Of a DNA stretch of 64,000 nucleotides, positions 1 through 13,179 are shown piece after piece. The stretch is from Parus major (taxonomy: Eukaryota > Chordata > Aves > Passeriformes > Paridae). The notes under the pieces were generated by a model that made no database searches, had not been told where the DNA came from, and saw only the letters and a list, made by a program, of their open reading frames with translations. Both the position numbers and the translations under genes were made by a program. The DNA lies in NCBI RefSeq assembly GCF_001522545.3, contig NC_031776.1, positions 20,789,511 to 20,853,510 on the forward strand, in the 5' to 3' direction. Position 1 is the stretch's first letter, and every line of letters starts with the position of its first letter.

Positions 1-2267
<2,267 letters not shown>

Positions 2268-2500
2268 GTAGGCTACTCAGAGCATGCTAAGGCATCTGAG
2301 ACATCTCTGGGAGAATGAAATGACAGCAGTGTCCAAGTTGTATAGTTTTCAGGTTAATTGATCACAGGAACTTTGAAATTTTTAACTTGATGTTTACATC
2401 CACTTTTGATATTGTATATTAGCAAAGGTTATGGTAACAAATGTTTTTACACATTTGGTATCTGTTTGACAGAAAAAATAAAATCAGAATGTAAAAGATC
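2268..2500 (+). terminator. FAP: FAP 3' UTR and poly(A) signal
   Basis: A canonical AATAAA lies at 2477-2482, about 210 bp after the stop, and the sequence turns T/G-rich shortly after it. The 3' end at about 2500 is inferred; no transcript evidence is available. Confidence 0.6.
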
Positions 2501-4790
2501 TTGTCCATCTATTGCTGACTTGCTTAAACATACATTCTGCAGTGCAAGAAAGGTGATTCATTGCAAATGCACACTGTCAGATTAATATGAATGCAGATCA
2601 TATTAACAGATCTGTAAAATGGGAAAGAACAAAAGAAGCAGTGCAAGTACCTAATAGACATCCTCACAAGATGTTTCTCAAAATTTATTTCCAACTTTTC
2701 GTAAAGAATCCAAGAGATAGGAACACACAATATTCAACACTGAAGTTTGGATACTTATGGAGAATATTGAATGTGTTCAAATTTTACTCAACTGTTATTT
2801 GAAACCTTGATTCTGCAAAACTCTCAGTGTTCAGGTTTAAACATGAAAGCAGGACACACATGATAATTATCATATATCAGTGGGTTTTTCACCTGTATTC
2901 AAAGTATGTGAGTTATATTGACCTGTTTTTAATTTCTAATCATCACCTCAGCATTCAAATTTATGTCAATGTCATTCATCCCAGACTGGAGGGGAAGGAT
3001 CAAAGGATTGTGCAAACTTTCTTTGCCTTGTTTCGAGTGAAAGTATTTTAGGGAGTCTTTAAAAAATGCTGGACGCTAATAGTGATTGGAATACTTGTAT
3101 TCTTTTCATTAGTAATTAAATCAGTCCTGTCATAATATAAAAATATTAACAAGATAATTGGCAAGAGGTCCATTGTAGATTTAACAATTCCTTGGTCATG
3201 TGTTTAAAAAATTCTGAGTTAGACTTGTGCATAAGAACCATGGTCTTTCTGACACAATCTCTGCTATTAGCTGTTGAGAGTGCAAAATAACCTGAAATAT
3301 ATTGTGTTGCCTTCTCACAAAGTAAACTGCTTTATAACTCTCAGTCAGAGATCAGTTGCTGCTTCTTTGTGGAAAAGGAAGGGGTTTCATTTGACTTTCT
3401 TGACAAAAACATGGGGTTTGGCCAAAATAATTAAAATGTGGAAGTGATTTGCTATGTAACAGCTTCCTTCGTTTGTTAATGGCAATATCAAATCTGATTT
3501 TCCACACATGAGAACATTCCTTAGATACATCTTTATGTAAATGTAGTTGCCAAGCTGTTTGTAATGGTTAAATTATACTTTGATGGGAACTCTTCAGAAA
3601 ATACTCAATTAGTTCAGGTTTTTTTGGAAACGCTGCCAATTACGTGACGTTAATGAGCTTTTTGTTGGTAATGTAATTAAAATTCAACTGCTATAATGGC
3701 TAAAGGAAAAAATTATAGCTGTAAGAAAGTTAACATTAAGCAAATATAGCATGAAGTGGGCCTAATTAGATGTTGATTATATGGTCCTGTGTGCATTTGC
3801 TGCACGCAACAGTAGTCTCAGAAATGCAGTTATCTTATATCTTAAATAAGGAATACAATTCATTTGAAATACTGAGATTTAACTCTCAAATTTTTATATT
3901 GATACAAACCATGGAAATCATTGCAATGTTGTGGTGAAAGAGAGAAAAATTTATCTCTTATCTGAGATGCTTAAAGGTTTAAGATACCTGAGTATATCAA
4001 TGAGAATCTAGAGAATAGAATTAATTTCCAAAAAAGCATGGTATCAATCTCACATAAATATCAATATATTAAGGTCACTTTCAATTTCTGCACCTTTATT
4101 TTATTTATTCTTTTGAAAATCCTCTAAATTCTGGAAATTTGGGCAGATAGATTGGCCCTTTATCAGTACTGTAAGTGATAAAATGATGCAATATATTGTT
4201 CACACCCTGCTCACAGGTCTGTTGTCTCAAGGTTTTCGAAGTGTTTGAAATAAGGGACATTTCAGGAAAATCTGTGAAATAAAATAGCAGAAGGTACATC
4301 TTTCTCAAGGGGTGCATTTGCTATTTCATTATTAATCTGCCCTGAGGTCTGTTTGTTTCCTAAGGCAGAGTACTCATCTTCCAAACTGTTCACCATCTAC
4401 TTTGGCTTGTAGGCAGCAGTTGTGGGGATAAAAAAAAAAAAATTAAATAAATGCAGTTGCTGCCAACATTTTTCCTTCATTGTTTTTCATGTTGTTAATT
4501 TCTTTGCCTTACACAGTGTTCTTGCCAAAGAATGGGAATATGTCTCCAGCAGAGTGTGACATTTACACTGAATTGCTGAAATAATGTCTAACCTGAAAGC
4601 TGTATGATAGAGCAACCATGTATTTTGATGACCTGGGAGAAAATGCCCTAGGATGCTGTGAGTGTCAAAAAAAGCCACTTAAAAATACATTGACATCAGA
4701 TTACTGGCTGGCCTGTGCTTACAACAGGTAATATCACAGTCAATCACTAGAAATAGTGCAAAGAACTGCAGACCTACTGTCACACTGTAA

Positions 4791-5170
4791 CAGAATCACA
4801 GAATGGCTGTATTGGAAGGCAACTTTGGAGGTCTACTTATTCCACTTCCCTGTTCACATGGGGCTACCTACATCCTGTAGCCCAGGACTTTGTTCAGATG
4901 GCTTTTGAATATCTAAAACCCATCTGGACGCTCTACAACCTCCCTGGGCCTCCTCTGCCAGTGCTTGGTCACCCTCATAGTGAAAAAAGGGCTTCCTTAT
5001 GCTCAGACAGAACATTCTATGTGTCAGTTTGGGCCTGTTGCCTCTTGTTCTGTCATTAGGCACCATGGAGAAGAGGCTGGCTCAGTCTTCTTTGGAAGAT
5101 ATCATCCCTTCAGTTATTTATATATGGTGATGAGATTCTCCCAAGCCTTTTCTTCTCTAGAAAGAGAACA
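4791..5170 (-). mobile_element. CR1 LINE fragment, antisense
   Basis: The + strand starts with agaatcacagaatgg, the reverse complement of the CR1 3' end. It continues through stretches typical of inverted avian CR1, such as cctgggcctcctctgccagt and cctgttgcctcttgttctgtc. The copy is diverged and 5'-truncated; the right boundary is approximate. Any open frame across it is element-derived. Confidence 0.85.
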
Positions 5171-7639
5171 TGTTCCATTCTGCTTCATCTGCAAATACAA
5201 TCCATGTTACAAGCATTACCCTGGACATTCACTGGACAGTTATTTGCTCCATTCCACTTCAATCAGAGAGAAGAGCCTTAGGAGGCTACAGGATAGGTTC
5301 TTTTGTAACAGATCTCCAATGGTTGAAAAGTTGAAAGGGCTTGTCCTGAGGCATCAAGGCAAAGCTAACAATGTGAATAAAATGTGTATATAACTACACT
5401 GCAAACATAGAATATGATGTGTAAGAGCCAGCATTAGGACACAATTTGAAGTGAGCTAAGCTGTGAACATCCTCAAAATTTTGCTTCCCGCTTTCAAATG
5501 TTTAGAGGATCTGGTTTTCAAAAAATGCTGAGCACTTCCTGTTCTTTTCTCTTTTTGAAAATATTCTCACACTTCAGATACTTAAATATACCACTTCAGA
5601 CAATGAAACATGAGTCTTCAAATATCTGTCATATAAACAAGGTATCCAAGCCTCTGAAGACAGGACATAGTTGTTCTGAATTAGGTAGACAGGCTTATGA
5701 TAGCCACAAATACAGTTGTTTACAAGTTAGTTTCCACTGTGAATCATTTCCAGCTTTTACAAATTAAAACTAGAGCTGAAAAGTAAAAATTGCTTTATTC
5801 TAGGAGCTGAAGTATACATAAATAGTAGAAAGTCACTGATTCCACTCCAGACCTGTTTTCATCATCTACCTTACTCGTGCTGTGTGAGCTGTGCACATGA
5901 AAGAACCTGCAATCCTTATACTTCAGAGGCAGACCTACATGATTTGTTTCACATGGGACTACTGCAGCTGCAAGGAAGAAAAGGCCTGAAGAGAAACTTA
6001 ACAGAAAACCAGTCAGGTTCTAGAATATGGTTAATGTTATACTCATTTTACTCAGATATCAAGTCCAATTCAGACTGCATTCAATACTTCCCAGTTTGTC
6101 AGTCAGTTCCAATTACAAGGCACAGCTGTTTAGAACATTTTATATAGTCATTTGAAGGCTCTATATTTAATCTGAATAATTCATAGTATTTGCTAAGAGC
6201 ATTTGGTATTACTTTCAATTATGAACATTGTCTTCTCAGAATGTAAAATAACTAGTACATATTTGGCCAGCTCTTCTGCTTGCGCAAATTGATGCAGCTC
6301 CATTGACTTGCAGTGAAGCGATTCCAACTTATGTGAGTAGACAGCGTGAGCTACAGCACAGTTACAGTGACTGTGGCTCCTGAGGAACAAACCACTCAGC
6401 ACCCCTGGCAGAGAGCATGGAGCTGCATGCTGTGAAAAGGCCTAGAGTGCCCAAACTAACCCTCCATTTCAGAAAGCCATTCTTGCTCCCCAAAGGGTGG
6501 CTGTACAGTTGTACACATACATAGGCACACACTGTGTGTGTCATGTGCAGGCACACATTTATGATGTAACCTGGTGTTTTATGTGTGCCTGTGTTTACAC
6601 ATATGTTCCTCCTATATTGGTTCCCATTCTCAGAAGGGGAATGCTCTTTGTGATTATCATGTAACAAAGATAGCAAAATGAAAGGGGCTGCAGGGACCAG
6701 CCCTCTGAGCTCACAGCTGACAAACTTAGGAGAGAATGCTTTCTGTATAATAAAAGAAAGTAAAGGGTGTGGGCCTGTAGTCATACCCCAAGATACATCC
6801 TCCTCCCTTTAGACATGTAATGGATAATAATATAATAGTAAAAAATATTTAATGAAGAAATACACAAAAGAATTTGGTGGGGACACTCTTTTGAAAGCAT
6901 TTGATGAGTATTTCTTACTTTTTACTGTTAAAAGCCAGAAAATTCTTAATTCATTAAAATATTCAAATCTTGGCAATTTTAATCAGATGATGGTACTGGA
7001 AACTTTGATAAATTCCAGACACAGTGAACCCAACCACTCCAATTGAATCATAAGAAATGTGAAAATTTCCTGAAGGCAGGCCACTTTCAGCTTCTTTCTC
7101 TTAATCTGACTCAAAGTATTGTCTCATTTGAGAACAATGATATACAGGACGGTGAGGTTGCCCTTAATTTTTGCCAGGAGGTGCCAACTGGTGTATTTTA
7201 AAATGTGAGAGGAACAAACCTGAGTATATGTGCATATCTCATACACTCTATATAATTTTGTTTGGAAACTGTTGTTTGCTGTGGTCCTGAAATACATACT
7301 ATAGATTCAGTTATGGCAACAGAGGGTAGTGTGGTTCTTGATTTGCAGTTCACTTCTTTCCTGTACATTTTCTGTGTACCACTTGAAAAACAAATAATTG
7401 GTCACCTTCTAGATGCTAGATGACCTGCTAGATGGTACAGCTCTGTGACAACCTGCCCAAACAGGTGCAATGAGGTGCTCTGTCTCACTTTTTTGTTCTG
7501 GAATCATCCTAACGTAAACGAGGAACTTTATATGACACAAGAAACTGAGATAAACAAAAAGGTAAAAGCTGTCTGTTTCTTGGCGGAGAGGATATTGTCT
7601 CATATTCCGTATTGCCTCTTTCCAAAGTATTTTTAACTC

Positions 7640-7810
7640 GGCGTGTAGAGAGAGGATTGTAGCAATCCATGCGTGTGCGTGTCCTCCTGGTGCAGAAGCT
7701 GTGGAAAGGGCCCTTTGATCCCCATCTGCTGCATTGCCCGGGAACTGCAGGACGCGCTGGTGGCCGCCGCGGGAGCCGCCGAGTGACCCACCCCGAGGAC
7801 TGGAAATGGG
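7640..7810. other. Small GC-rich, CpG-containing islet
   Basis: About 170 bp of markedly GC-rich sequence with several CpGs stands out in an AT-rich intergenic region about 1.3 kb upstream of the GCG TATA box. I recognise no protein in any frame. It could be a regulatory island, an unrecognised repeat or an old retrocopy. Confidence 0.4.
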
Positions 7811-8974
7811 GAAAAGCAAACCATGAATCTCACAGATTTATTCAATAGCATAGAAAAATTACCCTTAACAAAAATTAAATTTTATTATGTGGATTGTGTA
7901 GTGAGACTTAATGTTTCGCTGAACCCCTACCACGGCACCACAGCCAGGTATTTAGGATAGAGCTCTAGGCAGGATCCAGTAAATTTTGTTTGCCATTTTA
8001 ATGTGTTTATTAAGTTTATACACTACCTCAGTTGTATCTTATGGGCTATGCCAATCTGGCTGTGGTCAGTCAGCAGTAAATTGCCTCACTGAAGCACATT
8101 CTTTGCTGGCTTCAAGGAGCAGTGTTAGGGGAAATAAGGTTTATTGTATAATGTATGTGCCTTGTGCCACAAACCAGATTGTGAGGTACTCCAGACTGGA
8201 GTACAGGCTGTCATTAACATTTAGTGAGATGTCTACTGTGAGTCCAGAACCTTCCTCCTGCCTGTCTCAGTCTCTGTGTTGTCACCACACGGATAATCAT
8301 GGCTTTCTTTGGCAATGCTGCCCCACCAGAGCTATGACATTGTCTCCATTGAACAACAATAGTTACACAGAACAGGCATTAGTACAAATCTCAAATCTAT
8401 TTTGTTTAATGTTTTTCCTTGTAGGGAATGGAAATGTGAGCAAATGGTTTATCTTGCATGAATCTTTGGACCACTGTGTGAAACTCAATTTACAGTGAAT
8501 GCTTGGCATATAGTTCTCAAGTGAGTATGAATTGTCTTACAGTAACATTTACAAATTTGGAATTTTACATCTAAGGCTAATCAAAACATTTTATAAAATT
8601 TCACCTGTGCAAGGCATTGCACAGTTGGTAGCCGTTGCTGCAATATTTCACATTTCTATATATTCATTATATTGGCACAAGATCACTTGAAGAATCATTC
8701 AAGGCCTTTGGGAAAGTTGTGCTTATTTTTAACAGTGGATTAAATTTATAAACTCTGATTTAAAATTGATAAATGAAAACAATGCTATTGATGTCTATAG
8801 AATCAGAATTCTAAATATTAAATGTGGCAAATCAGAAATTGGAGAAATTGCTGCCCTGATCGCAGGCATCGCAGGCACCTTTTGTCCACTGTTTGTCATG
8901 TTAATGCCCTTCTATTTGATATTTACTACTTTGGACATTGCTACCTCACTCCTTTTGCAAATCCGTGTTAGCAT

Positions 8975-8982
8975 TGATGTCA
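8975..8982 (+). promoter_or_regulatory. GCG: CRE-like octamer upstream of GCG
   Basis: TGATGTCA is one base from the consensus cAMP response element TGACGTCA. It lies about 150 bp upstream of the TATA box. Mammalian GCG promoters have a functional CRE, so the position is suggestive, but a single octamer match is weak evidence. Confidence 0.3.
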
Positions 8983-9126
8983 TAAAGTAAGCAGAATGAA
9001 TGTGTGAAATTGCTTGTAAAATTATCAAATGAAATGAATAGCAAATATGATGACTTTTTTTTTTAAGTTGAATAAGGAAACTGTCAGCAATGATGCACTC
9101 CTGTAATGCTTACTAGAGCTGAACAG

Positions 9127-9138
9127 TATATATATAAG
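9127..9138 (+). promoter_or_regulatory. GCG: GCG TATA box
   Basis: TATATATATAAG sits about 25-30 bp before the inferred start of the non-coding first exon. GCG is a TATA-type, tissue-restricted promoter in other vertebrates. The upstream 150 bp is AT-rich, as expected for homeodomain-regulated islet and gut promoters. Confidence 0.7.
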
Positions 9139-9159
9139 TCTGTGCAAAAGAGGCAGCTA

Positions 9160-9252
9160 GGCAGAGCTCAGGATCCTCAAGGCTTGCCATAGTTGCAGAA
9201 GAGAGAGTAGCTCTTTCTGCAACTGCCACGTATCACTTCAAAGTATAATAAG
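9160..9252 (+). other. GCG: GCG exon 1 (5' UTR, non-coding)
   Basis: The start is set about 25 bp below the TATA box. The end is a good donor, aataag followed by gtaaga at 9253. No in-frame start is used here; the ATG is in exon 2. The boundary at 9160 is an estimate. Confidence 0.6.
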
Positions 9253-12200
9253 GTAAGATTTATATCAACTACCAGTTATTTATTTAAGAAAGCTGAGTGC
9301 ATTATCTGCATTGTGTTGCCCAAAGTTTGCAATAGAAGTGAAGATCTTTCAGCAAATTGGTGTTTTCTTCTGAGGTTATACTCACTGATATTCGGAGTTA
9401 ATGACATCATAATTTAAATCTTTTGATGTATTGATTGCTTCAGCAGAGAATGATCCAAAAAAGGGAAATCAACAGTTTGTGTTGCAGAATTAATTGAAAG
9501 AAGGAAGATAAACCGTGAGAACATGAAAGGCAAGCACTGTAGTAAGAATTTAAATGAGACACACAATTATTGATATTTGTATTTTTATCGCCTTTAGTAT
9601 CTTCTGTAGAGATATTTAATTAATGTGAGTTTAAAATTATTCACTCCTTATAGATACTGCCTAAATATGAATCATTGAGGAATAAGTTCGAAGCATGGAG
9701 ACAAATTCAGTGGGTTTATGTAGACACTGATTTAAAACTGTACAAGACAGATTGTAACCCTCTGACCCTACAGACTGTTACTCCACTGCCCCATTTTTAG
9801 ATTAGTTTGTCTCAAGCAACTTTTATTTTCACATCACTGTAAGATCAGAAAAGGAAATTTTATAGCACAGAAGTAAAATTAAAACTTTTCAATAGTTATT
9901 GTGATTATTGTATAAGATATAATTTAGTCTTCCATCCTGCTATGGAATTCCTTAGACTAGAACTGTTGGATTTTACAGAACTTTCCACAAGGCATTATAG
10001 AAAGGTAGGTAAATTAGACATAAAATACATCTACCTGAAAAAGTTATTTATTTATTTCTAGAAATTATTGCTATTTGCAGACAGCTTCATGTCAACAGAA
10101 ATCTATTTTATTCATTCATGCATTTTCATATGAAAATATTTCCTTTCTTTACTGTTTTTTTAATGCAACTTCATAATTTCTATTTTTAAACTGGAAGTAA
10201 ATACAAATGTGACATTGAAAGATTTTTCTGAAAACTCAATAAAATTTAGCTAGTTAAAATTTTACATAAGTACAAAAATTCTACTACATCTGTAGAAGAA
10301 TATATTAGAAAACTAGAAAAATCAGATTGGTAAAGGAAATAGTATTAAAATAGATCAAACAAATATCTGATCAATATTTGAGAGGTATATTTGTTACACA
10401 TTTCTGGTGGTTCAAAGTGAGATGTCTTATTTTCTCATTTTCAATCAGAAAGAAATGAAAATATTTTCATTATTCTAAATATGCATAGGAATAAAAATTT
10501 TCTTTTTAAGGTTGTCTTTAGTTTTCCTGCATCTTGACATTAGGTTTCCATGGATTTTAGCAGTATCTACTGGTGACCTAAATAACTTAGAGCAAATAAA
10601 ACATTTCTTCTGATTGAGAAATTAATTGATTAGCCAGCATAAACTAAGAAAATACTATTTTTCTGATCATCTCTTTTTCTCTATAAAACATGTCTATATT
10701 ACCAAGAATAAAATTACAATTTCTTCTTTTAAAACTGTATCCTGTTTAACTTGTCAAGAACTGTTGTTGCTGCTTTGACTTACCAATGTCAAGTACTAAA
10801 TGTTGAAAAAACAAAACTGATGCTAACTTTTTTAAAGCACATATTTAACAGAAGGTTAATAGTTTTTGGATAAGCTTATTTGATTAATAAGGATTCTCAA
10901 AATTTTATAAATTTCAAAAACTGCATTTATACATATTTCATTTTAATAATCTCCCAATTTTGGTTCTGAAAAATTTAGAAAACAACTGAGAATGCATTTA
11001 ACTTCAATCTTAGTACTTAAGAAATAAAGTTGCCAGTGGGACTCTTCACATCTCAAAATTCTATAGGCCTGAGATACCAGAGTCAAGATAAACAGAAATT
11101 GCTGAATGTCTCTTTACTGACTACAGTGACTTCAAATTTTTTTATATAAAAGAAAAGCTTTTGGTTTTGGATATTTCAATCCACCTCAGTGACTTGGGTT
11201 TATGGCTAATCTGGATCACAATTTAATAAAACTGCAGGCAGCTGTAAGCTAGGACTGTTAAGCAGGGCTAATTTACTTATGTATGCTGTAATAGGCAGAC
11301 TTTGTCTGGTGTCCAAGTCCAGGTTAATTCATTTTCAGCTGTATCAGCTACCAGAGGGGTCAGTCAAACCATTTTGAAAACGACCACAACAGAGTCATTT
11401 CCTAAAGAATAGGCAGAGTGTTTGTTCCATTGCTAGAAGCCTAGGAAATGTGAAATTATGCATTCCTTGAGATAAACATTGGATGTCAGTGTTGCACCAC
11501 CAAATTACAGCTCCAAATGAAACTAAAAATGAGAGTTCAGTGCTACAGTCCGGCTTTTAACAAGACTGACTACATGACTGCTGTGCTATATGTTGGTACT
11601 ATAGCAATGTATGTCCAAGTGAAGGGGTCAACCCTTGTACACCAGGACATTGCACAAGGCAGAAATGAGTCTCCAGACATTGATAAAAAGTGAATAACAC
11701 TGGCAGTGGCTTCTGGTGGAGAGAGAGAAACTGACTCCATTGCTTAATAGAAAAATCCATCAGAAAATATTATAGTTACACTTCAATTTTCCTGAGCTTG
11801 ATCAATATTTGATTAAGATTCTTTATTACCTCAAGTATTTTGATACTGATACTGAAGTATTCTAGTAAAATATTCATATTATTCAGTAGAATTCTCCTAA
11901 AAATCAGACCTCACAAAGTATCAGTCCAATAGATTCTTCCTAACCATTGGTAAAATGCCTGCCAACAGTCAAGCTTTGCATCTTCAACTATAAGTTATTT
12001 TAAAACAGATGGAAGAAACAGGTTTCAAAAAAAATCTGCTATGAAGGGGCAGACTACTGGGGCAGAGTAGAAATCCTACAGCAGTAAGATTTTTGATGCA
12101 GATTACCTTTTCAGAGGTGTTCATATAACCCCCTCATTTGCCTTTCTCAGTGCAGAGCCAACTCTCAATCTCAAAATAGATTAATCTGCACTTTCACTGC

Positions 12201-13081
12201 ACATCATTCCCTCATAATTTTCTAAGACATCCTCCAGCCCATAGTATATTTAAATTCAGTCTATTGTGACAAGGCATTACAATAGAGAAGATTTATATAT
12301 TCACTCAGACTTCCTTATTTTATAAATCATTGACCTTCAGTAAATAACCCCTGCAGTGAAGCCTCAGGAGTAGGGTACAGATTACATTTAGTGGTGAGGA
12401 TGTTTTGTGACCGGGACTTACTTTGCTACCACTTTACTTCAAGGCACTCATGTCCCATCTCCCTTTGTTTTTCAGACCTTATCATAAACCTTAATAGGAA
12501 AATGCTATGAATTGCAGAAGGGCTTTTTCAAATACACAAGTATCGGCCCAAGTACATGATGAAATCATTTCTAGTGACATTCTGCTGACGTGAATTCATT
12601 GCAACTTCCATGAGAAAGAAAGGATGGAGAGCTGCTAATGTGACAATATTCTTGACAAAGATTTGCTCTGCTTTTTCTCTAATGAATGATCTGGGGAAAA
12701 AAATCACAGTCACATCACTACCCCCTGTTTTGCAATAGAACAGTGTTACAGATCTAGTTCTTGCCATCAGCAGAACACAGAGCAAAGGAGAGGACAGGCC
12801 TTTATCCTCACGTTGCAAAAGACAGTGAGGATGCACTTGCTCTCAGCTCTCCTTGCATTCTAGAATACAGAGTAGAGCTTAAAGACTGGAACAGAGACTA
12901 CATCTTTTGAATGCCTACCCAAGGCCCTAAAATGTCATCCACTGGACACAAAACCCATCCTAGAAGGCTATCTTCAAGTTTAGATGAGCACTAAGAATGT
13001 CTCTTTTTGATGTAATTGATTCAGACATACATAAACATTATAACAGCTTTCTTTGTTGCTTTATTTCTGTTCTGACAGGCA
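9253..13081 (+). other. GCG: GCG intron 1
   Basis: 3.8 kb of AT-rich sequence between the non-coding first exon and the ATG exon. I see no gene, RNA or recognisable transposon in it. Confidence 0.7.
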
Positions 13082-13179
13082 ATGAAAATGAAAAGCATTT
13101 ATTTTGTTGCTGGTCTTCTTTTAATGATAGTTCAAGGCAGCTGGCAAAATCCTCTTCAGGATACAGAGGAGAAATCAAG
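13082..13179 (+). CDS. GCG: GCG coding exon 1: signal peptide
   Basis: Acceptor tctgacag lies at 13071-13078 and the exon starts GC then ATG at 13082. It reads [20 protein letters not shown], a hydrophobic signal core, then [12 protein letters not shown]. Donor gtaaat follows 13179. Confidence 0.96.

Larger units (their letters stand above)
2501..9126. other. FAP-GCG intergenic region
   Basis: I see no supportable gene here. The open frames are short, lack family resemblance, and have no consistent splice context. The region holds an antisense CR1 fragment (4791-5170), an AT-rich stretch dense in TAAT cores (about 3420-3900), a GC-rich islet (about 7640-7810) and the presumed GCG upstream regulatory DNA near 9 kb. 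Confidence 0.7.

Noticed and set aside
4965..5393. 142-codon open frame
   Set aside because: Its first half is an inverted CR1 fragment read in the wrong direction.
7986..8498. 170-codon open frame in the FAP-GCG gap
   Set aside because: The composition looks random, no domain or signal can be named, and no exon structure was found around it.
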